Part shown: piece after piece, positions 17,790 through 26,049 of the stretch
Position numbering within the stretch: the stretch's first letter is position 1
How the letters are laid out: each line of letters starts with the position of its first letter
Assembly (NCBI RefSeq): GCF_037031285.1
Contig: NZ_JAYEZO010000002.1
Coordinates: 1-64,000 of the forward strand
Direction: 5' to 3'
DNA from: Halobellus sp. LT62
Lineage (GTDB): Archaea; Halobacteriota; Halobacteria; Halobacteriales; Haloferacaceae
Length of the DNA: 64,000 nt
Translations under genes and position numbers: made by a program
Notes under the pieces: generated by a model
The model's input: the letters and a program-made list of their open reading frames with translations, nothing else
The model's database searches: none
Told to the model about the DNA's origin: nothing

Positions 17790-19466
17790 TCAGTCGTCCG
17801 CCGGCGTCGCGGCCGCGCCGGCGTCGAAGCGCGCGTCCGGGACGGTGCCGTCGTTGTCCCACTCGCGGGCCGCGTAGTACGCGTCGATCGCGGCGTCGAC
17901 CTCGGGCAGGTCGTACGGGAGCTCGTCGTCGCTCCGGTCGAACCCGCGGCGGTTGTTGAAGTGCCGCTCGCGCTCGATGACGCCCTCGCCCACCGCGAGC
18001 AACTCGTCGTAGTCGGCGTCGAACAGGGCCTCGAAGGCCTCCTCGTCGATGTACTGCCCGGAGAACGCGCAGACGACGCCGGAGTCGCGGAACGCGCAGT
18101 AGTTCTCCTGTTCGATCAGTGTCTCGATCTTGTCGGTGGTGCCCTCCGCGTCGATGACGCCGCCGTAGGTGAGTCCCATCATCTCGGCGTAGAGGTGGTC
18201 GCCGCCGCGGTTGGCGACGGCGTACTGGAGGCCGAGTCCGTGCAGGACGCGCCCGTCGTGGGCGGCGAACTCCATTCCCTTCATCGTCATGTCGTCGACG
18301 CCGAGTTCGCCGTGCGCGCGGTGGACGCCCTCCGCGAGCAGGTCGCCGACGCCCTCGCGCCGCGCGATCTGCTCTGTGACCTCCTGTGCGAGTTCGGCGT
18401 TCCCGAACTCCCCTTCGCTGGCGAGGTAGGCGGCGACGGTGACGCCCGCGGAAACGGTGTCCATCCCGTACTGGTCGCACAGTTCGTTCGCCTTCATAAT
18501 GTCGACGAGGTCGCCGACGCCCTGATTCGATCCGAACGAGTAGATGGTCTCGAACTCCGGGCCCTCCGTCTCGACTCCCTGTTCCTCGTCGCGCGTGGGG
18601 AGCTTGCAGGCGAACGCACACTGCGAGCACGCCGCCTTCTTGTACTTCTTCTCCTCGACGGCGTCGCCGCCGATGTCGGCGGCGTGCTCGAACTCGTACT
18701 CCTCGAAGTACCGCGTCGGCAGCGAGAAGTTGTCGTTGATGAACTCGGTGCCGCCGGCGGTTCCCTGCCGCTTCATCGAGTCGTCGGCGGTGGCCGCCGC
18801 GCGGTGGACCTCCGCGGCCGCGTCGGCGGGCACCTCGACCGACTGCTCGGCGTCACCGTCGAACGTGATCAGTTTGACGTTCTTCGCGCCGAGCACCGCG
18901 CCGAGGCCGCCGCGGCCGAACGCCCGCGAGTCGAACGTCATCGCGCTGGCGAACCGAACCTGATTCTCGCCGGCCGGGCCGATCGCGACGCAGTTGTCGG
19001 GGCCGAGGTCGTAGTGCTCCTCGGCGTAGTCGCTCACCTCGGGAACGAGCGCCCCGTCGAGTTCCGGCACCGCCTCGAACGTCACGCCGTCGTCGCGGAC
19101 GTGGACGGCGAGCAGTTCGTCGCTCGATCCGACGAACTCCACGACGCTGTTGCCCGTCCCGGTGAAGTTCCGCGAGAGGTAGCCGCCCGCGTTCGAGGAG
19201 AGCAGGCCGTCGGTCAGCGGCGAGAGCGCGGTCATATTCATCCGCCCCGTGAAACTCATCCGCGAGTGCTGGAGCGGCCCTGTCGAGAGATAGAGCCGGT
19301 TTTCGGGACCGAACGGGTCGGCGTCGAACGGAATCCGGTCGTGCGCGAGGTGCGTCGCCGTCGCGCGGCCGCCGATCGTGTCCGCGAGGAGGTCGTCGAT
19401 GTCGGTTCGCGTCGTCGTTCGCTCCGTGAGATCGATTGTGAGGAGCGGGCCCTTCGCGTGAAGCAT
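17790..19466 (-). CDS. aor: aldehyde:ferredoxin oxidoreductase family protein
   Basis: Members of this family are tungsten-pterin, [4Fe-4S] enzymes that oxidise aldehydes to carboxylates with ferredoxin. The 558-residue protein shows the AOR N-terminal domain (LLTIDLTER... and GRATATHLAHDRIPFDADPFGPEN), RMSFTGRMNMTALSPLTDGLLSSNAGGYL, GRGGLGAVLGAKNVKLI, and the cluster cysteines in ACSQCAFACKLP with a fourth in RDSGVVCAF. A TATA-like TTATATTG lies about 20-30 nt upstream. It converges with the MoaD-like gene and diverges from lipA. The substrate is not predictable. Confidence 0.93.
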   Translation of the reverse strand: MLHAKGPLLTIDLTERTTTRTDIDDLLADTIGGRATATHLAHDRIPFDADPFGPENRLYLSTGPLQHSRMSFTGRMNMTALSPLTDGLLSSNAGGYLSRNFTGTGNSVVEFVGSSDELLAVHVRDDGVTFEAVPELDGALVPEVSDYAEEHYDLGPDNCVAIGPAGENQVRFASAMTFDSRAFGRGGLGAVLGAKNVKLITFDGDAEQSVEVPADAAAEVHRAAATADDSMKRQGTAGGTEFINDNFSLPTRYFEEYEFEHAADIGGDAVEEKKYKKAACSQCAFACKLPTRDEEQGVETEGPEFETIYSFGSNQGVGDLVDIMKANELCDQYGMDTVSAGVTVAAYLASEGEFGNAELAQEVTEQIARREGVGDLLAEGVHRAHGELGVDDMTMKGMEFAAHDGRVLHGLGLQYAVANRGGDHLYAEMMGLTYGGVIDAEGTTDKIETLIEQENYCAFRDSGVVCAFSGQYIDEEAFEALFDADYDELLAVGEGVIERERHFNNRRGFDRSDDELPYDLPEVDAAIDAYYAAREWDNDGTVPDARFDAGAAATPADD

Positions 19467-19568
19467 TTTCGGGTGCTACGGAACCACAATATAAGCATTT
19501 TTGGGGAAGGAGACGGCGCACGGAAGAGCCACCCGCAGGCTTTTGCTCGCCCGCCCAAAGAGGGGAGT

Positions 19569-20501
19569 ATGAGCGGCAGGCGGAAACCCGACTGGTTGAA
19601 GATGCGCCCGCCGTCGGGGCGTCAGTTCACCGACATCAAGTCGACGCTCCGCGATCGGGACCTCCACACGGTCTGTGAGGAGGCGAACTGCCCGAACATG
19701 GGCGAGTGCTGGAGCGGCCGCAACGGCCCCGGGACGGCGACGTTTATGCTGATGGGCGATCGGTGCTCGCGCGGCTGTAACTTCTGCGACGTCGAGACCG
19801 GCGGGATGGAGGCGCTCGATCCCGACGAGCCCGCGAACGTCGCCGACGCGGTCGCCGAGATCGGACTCGACTACGTCGTGCTCACCTCGGTCGACCGCGA
19901 CGACCTCCCGGATCAAGGTGCCGGGCACTTCGCGCGGACGATCCGCGAGATCAAGGATCGCGATCCGGGGATCTTGGTCGAGGTGCTCATTCCGGATTTC
20001 CAAGGGGAACCCGATCTCGTGCGGAAGATCATCGAGGCCGGCCCTGACGTGATCGCGCACAACATCGAGACGGTCGAGCGGCTCCAGTGGCCCGTGCGGG
20101 ACCGTCGCGCGGACTACGAGCAGTCGCTGTCGGTCTTAGAGCAGGTGTCCGAGGAGTCCGACGTCTACACCAAAACGTCGATTATGCTCGGTCTCGGCGA
20201 GTACGACCACGAGATCTATCAGACGCTCTCGGACCTGCGGGAGGCCGACGTCGACGTCGTCACGCTGGGGCAGTACCTCCAGCCCTCTCGCTCGCATCTG
20301 GACGTCTTCGAGTACGTCCACCCGGACGCCTTCGAGACGTGGCGCGCGGTCGCGGAGGACGAACTCGACTTCCTCTACTGCGCGTCGGGCCCGATGGTCC
20401 GCTCGTCGTACAAGGCAGGAGAGCTGTTCGTCGACGCCGTGCTGCGAGAGGGCAAGAGTGTCGAGGCCGCCCGGCAGGAAGCCCGCGCGGCCGGGACCTA
20501 G
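19569..20501 (+). CDS. lipA: lipoyl synthase
   Basis: LipA is a radical SAM enzyme that inserts two sulfurs into octanoylated lipoyl domains. Residues C36, C41 and C47 (VCEEANCPNMGECW) bind the auxiliary cluster, and C66, C70 and C73 (CSRGCNFC) bind the SAM cluster. SVDRDDLPDQGAGHFA and the C-terminal CASGPMVRSSYKAGE, with the conserved RSSY serine ligand, are intact. The ATG at 19569 gives 310 residues, the usual length. In haloarchaea it would serve 2-oxoacid dehydrogenase complexes and glycine cleavage; none of those genes is nearby. Confidence 0.96.
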   Translation: MSGRRKPDWLKMRPPSGRQFTDIKSTLRDRDLHTVCEEANCPNMGECWSGRNGPGTATFMLMGDRCSRGCNFCDVETGGMEALDPDEPANVADAVAEIGLDYVVLTSVDRDDLPDQGAGHFARTIREIKDRDPGILVEVLIPDFQGEPDLVRKIIEAGPDVIAHNIETVERLQWPVRDRRADYEQSLSVLEQVSEESDVYTKTSIMLGLGEYDHEIYQTLSDLREADVDVVTLGQYLQPSRSHLDVFEYVHPDAFETWRAVAEDELDFLYCASGPMVRSSYKAGELFVDAVLREGKSVEAARQEARAAGT

Positions 20502-20563
20502 CCCGCACTCTCGGACCGAGCTCGCGACGGGGATTTTTTCAATCGAGGTCGGAAACGGGCGGT

Positions 20564-20977
20564 ATGGTCTCGACGGGAATCGCACTGGCGTTCGGATCGC
20601 TGCTGTTGTTCGGCGGGTGGGCGGTGGCGGCCGGCCTCGCGACGCGGTCGATCTCGACCGCCAACGCGGTGTTTCTGTCCTACGTCGCGAGCATCGGGGT
20701 CGCCGGGGCGTACGTCCTCGCCGCGAAGCAACCGATCACCGGCACGAGAGCGGACGCGGGGTTCGCGCTCGCCTCCGGCACGTTCCTCGCGGCCGGGAGC
20801 ATCAGTTTCTACGCCGCCCTGACCCGCGGGAGCATGGCCGTCGTGTCGGCCATCGCCGCGCTGTATTTCGTCGTTCCCGCGATCGTCGGCATCGCGTACC
20901 TCGACGTCGCCGTGACGACGACGAACGTCGTCGGACTCGTTCTCGCGGCCGTCGCCGTGGTCCTGATCGCGTTGTGA
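20564..20977 (+). CDS. EamA-like small membrane transporter (half-size DMT)
   Basis: This 137-residue protein has about four or five hydrophobic helices. A typical EamA repeat is visible as SLLLFGGWAVAAGLATRSISTANAVFLSYVASIG through AALTRGSMAVVSAIAALYFVVPAIVGIAYLDVAVTTTNVVGLVLAAVAVVLI. It is a single EamA unit, half the size of a usual 10-helix drug/metabolite transporter, and so presumably dimerises. It lies 62 nt downstream of lipA on the same strand. The substrate is unknown. Confidence 0.8.
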   Translation: MVSTGIALAFGSLLLFGGWAVAAGLATRSISTANAVFLSYVASIGVAGAYVLAAKQPITGTRADAGFALASGTFLAAGSISFYAALTRGSMAVVSAIAALYFVVPAIVGIAYLDVAVTTTNVVGLVLAAVAVVLIAL

Positions 20978-21075
20978 GCGGCTGTGTGCGGCTAGTCGAA
21001 GGAGGAACTAGCAGGTTCCCAGAGCGGGAACCGCTTCCCGTACCGATTTGAACCTCGGGCGTGAGAACCGAGCGT

Positions 21076-21969
21076 ATGCCCGGAATGGACGAGGAGACGG
21101 CCGATATGATTCTCTCGGTTCGGGAGGATTCTCGGCGGAAAGCGGTGCTGTCAAATCTTGCTGACGGCGCGAAGACCGTTCGAGGAGGGTCGAACAGCGC
21201 CGCCAACGCCGACGTGAAGGCGATCCTCTCGTCGTTCGTCGACGACGAGATCGCCGATCGCGACGGCGACACGTACGCCCTGACGGACTTCGGCGAGCGC
21301 GTCCACGAGTACGCGACGCGGGATTGGAACCCATCGAACGAGGGGACGAAGCGGGCGGCGACCTTCGAGACGCTCGCTGACTGCGAGTGGCACTGCTCGG
21401 CGTGTGAACTCCCCAGTTCCCAGCCCGCGAAGGACATCCAGATGCTCCGCAAGGAGGGCTTCGAGTTCGTCCAGAACACCGGGCAGGGACAGGGGGATTA
21501 CCGCCACTGCGAGCGCTGCGAAGACACCACGTTCCACCGGAAACTCAAGTACCCGTTCCCGACGCAGAAGTCGATCACGCGGCAGGATATGCCCGACTCG
21601 TTCAAGCGCCGCGTCCGCGACCTCTACGACCACCGCGACGCGTTCGACGGCTCCTCGCCGAGCACGACGCTGGAGGTCGACCATCGGGTTCCGGAGGTCC
21701 GGTGGGAGGAATCGGAGAGTTTCGACTACGACTCGATGAGCGACGCGGAGGTCCGAGAGCACTTCCAGATCCTCACGCGGACGCACAATCTCCTGAAGAG
21801 TCGCAAGTGCGAGGCCTGCGTCGAGAGCGGCGAGCGCCCCCAGTTTATGGAAATCGAATACTACTACGAGGGAAGCGAGGAGTACGACGAGGACCTCGGG
21901 TGTGTGGGCTGTGGGTGGTACAACCCGCAGCAGTGGCGTGAGTCGCTGCACGAGGAACTGGAAAGATGA
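21076..21969 (+). CDS. HNH endonuclease-like protein with winged-helix-like N terminus
   Basis: Residues 1-80 look like a winged-helix unit (VLSNLADGAKTV, DGDTYALTDFGERVHEYA). The rest is zinc-rich: C107/C110 (HCSACE), C145/C148 (HCERC), C245/C248 (KCEAC) and C276/C279 (CVGC). An HNH-type core sits at LEVDHRVPEVRW (D202, H203) and LTRTHNLLKSRKC (H237, N238). This arrangement is seen in HNH-type restriction endonucleases. A DNA cytosine-C5 methyltransferase lies 3 kb downstream on the same strand, with a permease and deaminase between. I infer a possible type II restriction partner; specificity is unknown. Confidence 0.72.
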   Translation: MPGMDEETADMILSVREDSRRKAVLSNLADGAKTVRGGSNSAANADVKAILSSFVDDEIADRDGDTYALTDFGERVHEYATRDWNPSNEGTKRAATFETLADCEWHCSACELPSSQPAKDIQMLRKEGFEFVQNTGQGQGDYRHCERCEDTTFHRKLKYPFPTQKSITRQDMPDSFKRRVRDLYDHRDAFDGSSPSTTLEVDHRVPEVRWEESESFDYDSMSDAEVREHFQILTRTHNLLKSRKCEACVESGERPQFMEIEYYYEGSEEYDEDLGCVGCGWYNPQQWRESLHEELER

Positions 21970-22023
21970 GCGCGGACGCGGCGGTGAGCCGTGACAAAAG
22001 AGACGCTTCAGCGCGTCAGCCGT

Positions 22024-23418
22024 TCAGAGGTGCTCGGCGTCGTCGAGGACGTCGTGACCGTCGACCACGCCGTTGGTTTCGAGCAGGTAATACAGGGCGA
22101 GGTGTGCGACGAAGGCGGCGACGAGACCGTTCAGCGCCGCCCCCACGGGACCCGGGATGACCTGTGGGGCCGCGAGCCCGGGGACGACCTGTCCGGCGGT
22201 GAACACTGCCACGACCGCGCCGACGACGTAGGCGAGGACGCCCGTCCAGCGGACGTCCGCGAAGCGAACGTCCTCCATCTTCGGGACGCGCATCCGCCAG
22301 CACAGGAGGAAGTCCGCGATGAGAACGCCGCCGAGCGGCGGGACGTACTGGCCGAGCGTCGAGAGCCACGGAAGCAGCAGGCTGTCGGCACCGACGAGCG
22401 CGAGGATGATCCCGATCGAGCCGCCAACGAGGATGAAGGGCCGCTTCCGGTCGAACTCGAAGGCCTCGCTTCCCGCGACGCCGAAGGCGTACGCCGCGTT
22501 GTCGTTCGTCGTCCAGATGTTGAGAATCAGCGCGATCAGGCCGACCGCGGCGAGGCCCTGCGCCGCGAGCACCTCGTAGAGGTCGCCCGCGGGCGTGACG
22601 CTGTAGACGGAACCACCGACCGCACCGGAGAGAAAGAGAAAGCCGTTGCCGACGAGGAAGGCGATGAGTCCCGCCCAGAAGCCGACGCGCGTGCTACTGG
22701 CGAAGCGCGCCCAGTTCGGGGCCTGCGTCCCGCCGCTGATGAACGTGCCGACGACGATCGTGACCGCGGCGGCGAAGCCCATCTCTCCCGCGCCCGACGC
22801 GACGAACAGACCGGAGAGGCCGCCGACGTCCTGCACGGCGATGAAGATCGACAGCAGGCCGACGCCGACCAGAATCGGGACGGCGATCAGCGAGAGCGTC
22901 TCCATCCCCTCGTAGCCGAAGTACGCCGTCGCGAGGTGGAAGATCCCCCAGATGAGAATGAGTGCGGCCGTGAACGTCGGCGTGTCGAGTCCGAAGAACG
23001 TCGCCGTCGGGATCGCGACCATCGGGATCGTGACGCCGAACCAGCCGACCTGCGTGCCGCCGAGAATGAGATCTGCGAACTTCGCCCCCCACCGTCCGAA
23101 ACTGTAGCGTGCGAGAAGTACTGTCGTCAATCCGGCTTTCGCCGCGATCCCGCACAGGGTCGCGACGTAGACGCCCAAGATCACGTAGCCGGCGGCCATC
23201 GCGGTCAGCATCGGGCCGAAGCCCATCGCCGCGCCGACTTCCGCGCCCGCCCAGAGCGTGCCCGCGAAGAACACGAACCCCAAGAGGACCGCCGAGATGC
23301 TCACCAGTCCCTTCCGTTCGGTTGCCGGAACGTGATCGAGCGGATAGTCGGGGTCCGGAAGTTCCTCGTCGCCGAACACGAACCGTCGCCACGCGGACGT
23401 GTCGTCTTCTGTTGCCAT
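22024..23418 (-). CDS. codB: cytosine/purine permease, NCS1 (CodB-like)
   Basis: This NCS1-family nucleobase permease has 464 residues and about twelve hydrophobic segments. Motifs include LGFVFFAGTLWAGAEVGAAMGF, RYSFGRWGAKFADLILGGTQVGWFGVTIPM, FISGGTQAPNWARFA and NIWTTNDNAAYAFG, all close to CodB cytosine permeases. I start it at the ATG at 23418 (MATEDDTSAW), supported by the TATA box at 23440. The upstream in-frame extension lies inside the promoter. It is divergent from the deaminase gene across a 127-nt shared control region, so uptake and deamination are likely co-regulated. Confidence 0.93.
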   Translation of the reverse strand: MATEDDTSAWRRFVFGDEELPDPDYPLDHVPATERKGLVSISAVLLGFVFFAGTLWAGAEVGAAMGFGPMLTAMAAGYVILGVYVATLCGIAAKAGLTTVLLARYSFGRWGAKFADLILGGTQVGWFGVTIPMVAIPTATFFGLDTPTFTAALILIWGIFHLATAYFGYEGMETLSLIAVPILVGVGLLSIFIAVQDVGGLSGLFVASGAGEMGFAAAVTIVVGTFISGGTQAPNWARFASSTRVGFWAGLIAFLVGNGFLFLSGAVGGSVYSVTPAGDLYEVLAAQGLAAVGLIALILNIWTTNDNAAYAFGVAGSEAFEFDRKRPFILVGGSIGIILALVGADSLLLPWLSTLGQYVPPLGGVLIADFLLCWRMRVPKMEDVRFADVRWTGVLAYVVGAVVAVFTAGQVVPGLAAPQVIPGPVGAALNGLVAAFVAHLALYYLLETNGVVDGHDVLDDAEHL

Positions 23419-23439
23419 CAGTGACCGCTTTCGTTGTGT

Positions 23440-23449
23440 TTTTATAAAA
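23440..23449 (-). promoter_or_regulatory. TATA box of codB
   Basis: ATTTTATAAA on the minus strand lies about 25 nt before the codB ATG at 23418. It fixes the short start and implies a leaderless transcript. Confidence 0.65.
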
Positions 23450-23545
23450 TTGGGGATGTCGACCACATTTGTTGTCACGGATCCGGATCGAGTCCGCCAG
23501 AGAGCAGAAATAATTAACCGTCGGACGGCCGCCTCTCCGACAGAG

Positions 23546-24874
23546 ATGTCCGACTACATCGTCACGAACGGCCGAACGATCGCCGGCGACGTTCCCGGAC
23601 TCCGTCCGGCAGACCGCCGAGAGTCGCTCGGCAACGCCGTCGACGTCGAGATCCGCGACGGCGTCATCGATCGAATCGTACCCGCGGGCGAGGGTGACCC
23701 GGACGCGTTCGCCGCCGATTGCCGGTACGACGCCGACGGGCGACTGCTCACGCCGCCGCTCATCGAACCGCACGTCCACCTCGACGCGACGGGAACCGCG
23801 GGCGACCCCTCGTGGAACGACAGCGGGACGCTCGCGGAGGGCATCGAGGTGTGGGCCGAATACAAGAAGGACATCACCGTCGACGACATCCTCGACCGGG
23901 CGACGAAGACGGTGGAGTGGTACGCCTCTCACGGCGTGACGCGGATCCGGACGCACGCCGACACGACCGAGCCGTCGCTGACGACGGTGGAGGCACTGGT
24001 CGAGTTGAAATCCCGCGTATCCGACCTCGTCGACCTTCAGGTGGTCGCGTTCCCACAGGACGGCATCCTCACCGGCGAGTCGAACGAGGACCTGCTCTCC
24101 GAGGCCGTCGAGATGGGCGTCGACCTCGTCGGCGCGATCCCGCACAACGAGTACACCCGCGAGGACGGGGTGAAAAGCGTCGAGATCGCCTGCGACCTCG
24201 CCGAGAAACACGACCTCCCGCTCGATCTCCACATCGACGAGACGGACGATCCGGGCTCGCGGTTTACGGAGGTGCTCGCCAGCGAGTCGATCAAGCGAGG
24301 AATCGGTGACCGCGTGACTGCGAGTCACACGACGGCAACGCACTCGTACAACAACGCGTACGCGGACAAGCTGATCTCGATGCTCGCAGAAAGCGGCGTG
24401 AGTGTCGTGACGAACCCGCCGGACAACTCCGTCCTGCAGGGCGCGTACGACGACTACCCGCGGCGGCGCGGCCACACGCGAATCGACGAGCTCCGAGCGG
24501 CGGGCGTCACGGTCGGCCTCGGCCACGACTCCGTGCTCGATCCGTGGTACCACTACGGCGTCGCCGACCCGCTGGACGCCGCGTTTATCCTCGCGCACTA
24601 CGCCCACATGGCGGGTCGCGGCGACGTCGAGGTGCTCTGGGAGATGCTCACGGCGGCGAACGCCGAGATCTTCGGCGCGGACGACTACGGACTCGCCGAG
24701 GGCAACGAGGGCTCGCTGGTCGTCTACGACAGCCCCGACGGGTTCAACGCGTTGCGGCGGCAAGCGCCGCGGACGCTCGTGCTCAGAGACGGAAAGCCCA
24801 TCGCGGAGACCGAGCCGAGCACGACGACCGTTCACCGATCGGGCGGACCAGTCCCTGTCGACTACAAGCGGTAA
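23546..24874 (+). CDS. codA: CodA-family deaminase, candidate 5-methylcytosine deaminase
   Basis: This amidohydrolase of the cytosine deaminase family (442 residues) aligns end to end with E. coli CodA, including the C-terminal VPVDYKR. The metal and catalytic residues are present: H76/H78 in PHVHLD, H229 and E232 in LHIDE, H261 in ASHTTATHS, and D328 in GHDSVLDPWY. E. coli CodA reads GHDDVFDPWY there; the second Asp (Asp314) is Ser329 here. As I recall the published work, CodA homologues that lack Asp314 deaminate 5-methylcytosine to thymine. The flanking C5 methyltransferase makes that substrate plausible. If it is an ordinary cytosine deaminase, its uracil would feed upp at 34439. Confidence 0.92.
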   Translation: MSDYIVTNGRTIAGDVPGLRPADRRESLGNAVDVEIRDGVIDRIVPAGEGDPDAFAADCRYDADGRLLTPPLIEPHVHLDATGTAGDPSWNDSGTLAEGIEVWAEYKKDITVDDILDRATKTVEWYASHGVTRIRTHADTTEPSLTTVEALVELKSRVSDLVDLQVVAFPQDGILTGESNEDLLSEAVEMGVDLVGAIPHNEYTREDGVKSVEIACDLAEKHDLPLDLHIDETDDPGSRFTEVLASESIKRGIGDRVTASHTTATHSYNNAYADKLISMLAESGVSVVTNPPDNSVLQGAYDDYPRRRGHTRIDELRAAGVTVGLGHDSVLDPWYHYGVADPLDAAFILAHYAHMAGRGDVEVLWEMLTAANAEIFGADDYGLAEGNEGSLVVYDSPDGFNALRRQAPRTLVLRDGKPIAETEPSTTTVHRSGGPVPVDYKR

Positions 24875-24936
24875 GCCGCCTCGTCGCTGACGACCTCGTC
24901 GGACGCGTCGAGAGGGCGTGCGATACGCCCCGGGGC

Positions 24937-24946
24937 GTTTAAATAC
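24937..24946 (+). promoter_or_regulatory. TATA box of the DNA methyltransferase gene
   Basis: CGTTTAAATA lies about 33 nt upstream of the ATG at 24977. The methyltransferase therefore appears to have its own promoter rather than depending on codA transcription. Confidence 0.6.
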
Positions 24947-24976
24947 GATCGCGAACGAGACACGAGCAGATTCCGA

Positions 24977-26041
24977 ATGCCGGACCTCGAATCCGATCGC
25001 TCGTCCATCAAGGTACTCGATCTGTTCTGCGGCGGCGGCGGGCTCTCGGAGGGCTTCCTGCAGGCCGGCTACGACGTCGTCGCGGGCGTCGACGCCAATG
25101 CGGACTTCCTCGCGACGTTCGAACACAACCACGAGGACGCGCTGGCGATCCACGCGGACCTCTCGGAAGTCGGCCCCGAGGAGTTCTTCGCGGAGTACCC
25201 GATCGAGCGCGACGAGATCGACGTCGTGATCGGCGGCCCTCCCTGTAAGGGGTTCAGCATCGCGGGCCACCGCGACCCCGACGACGAGCGCAACTACCTC
25301 GTCGGCAACTTCATCGACTTCGTGGAATTCATCCAGCCCGCGGCGTTCGTGATGGAAAACGTCCCGGGGATCAAGTCGATGGAGGGCGGCGGCACGCTCC
25401 GAGCGATTCTGGAGGGCTTCGAGCGCGCGGGTTACGAGAAGCCCGCCTACGAGACCCTCGACGCGGCCGACTACGGCGTCCCGCAGAACCGTCGACGGGT
25501 GATCTTCCAAGGCCGGCGCGACGGTTCGCGGCCGACCTATCCCGAGCGGACCCACGGCCCCTCGAAGCAGGCGACGCTGACCGGAAAGCGGTTGCAACCG
25601 CACGTGACCGTCGAGGACGCGCTGTTGAAACGAGGGGCAGACGAGGAGGAACTGCGGCCGATCGAGGAGTTGCCGAACCACGACGAGACCGACCACTCAG
25701 CGGAGATGGTCGAGCGGATCTCCGAGGTCGAACCCGGCGAGAGCCTCTATGAGAGCTACGGCGACAGCTGGCGGCGACTCCCCCGCGACGAGCCCTCGAT
25801 CACCGTCAAGGAGAACCACAACGCGCCGTTCATCCATCCCGTCGAGGACCGCGTCGGCACCGTCCGCGAGTGCGCGATCCTCCAGTCGTTCCCCGACGAC
25901 TACGTCTTCCAAGGCCCCAAGAGCACGCAGTTGAAGGTCGTCGGCAACGCGGTCCCGCCGGGGCTCTCGAAGGCCATCGCGGAGGCGTTGGCGGAGGATC
26001 TGGCGGCGATGCGGCAGGCGAGCGTCGCGGACGCGGAGTGA
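24977..26041 (+). CDS. DNA (cytosine-5-)-methyltransferase
   Basis: This C5-cytosine DNA methyltransferase has 354 residues and all main motifs: I LDLFCGGGGLSEGF (residues 14-27), IV GGPPCKGFS with catalytic C90, VI FVMENVPG (E127-N128), VIII PQNRRRVIF (about 169-177), a target recognition region of about 100 residues, IX ECAILQSFPDDY and X LKVVGNAVPPGLSKAIAEAL. It would methylate position 5 of cytosine in a specific motif, which sequence alone does not reveal. Candidate restriction partner: the HNH protein at 21076. Between them lie the divergent permease and deaminase genes. It converges with serB, 8 nt away. Confidence 0.95.
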   Translation: MPDLESDRSSIKVLDLFCGGGGLSEGFLQAGYDVVAGVDANADFLATFEHNHEDALAIHADLSEVGPEEFFAEYPIERDEIDVVIGGPPCKGFSIAGHRDPDDERNYLVGNFIDFVEFIQPAAFVMENVPGIKSMEGGGTLRAILEGFERAGYEKPAYETLDAADYGVPQNRRRVIFQGRRDGSRPTYPERTHGPSKQATLTGKRLQPHVTVEDALLKRGADEEELRPIEELPNHDETDHSAEMVERISEVEPGESLYESYGDSWRRLPRDEPSITVKENHNAPFIHPVEDRVGTVRECAILQSFPDDYVFQGPKSTQLKVVGNAVPPGLSKAIAEALAEDLAAMRQASVADAE

Positions 26042-26049
26042 GAAAACAG

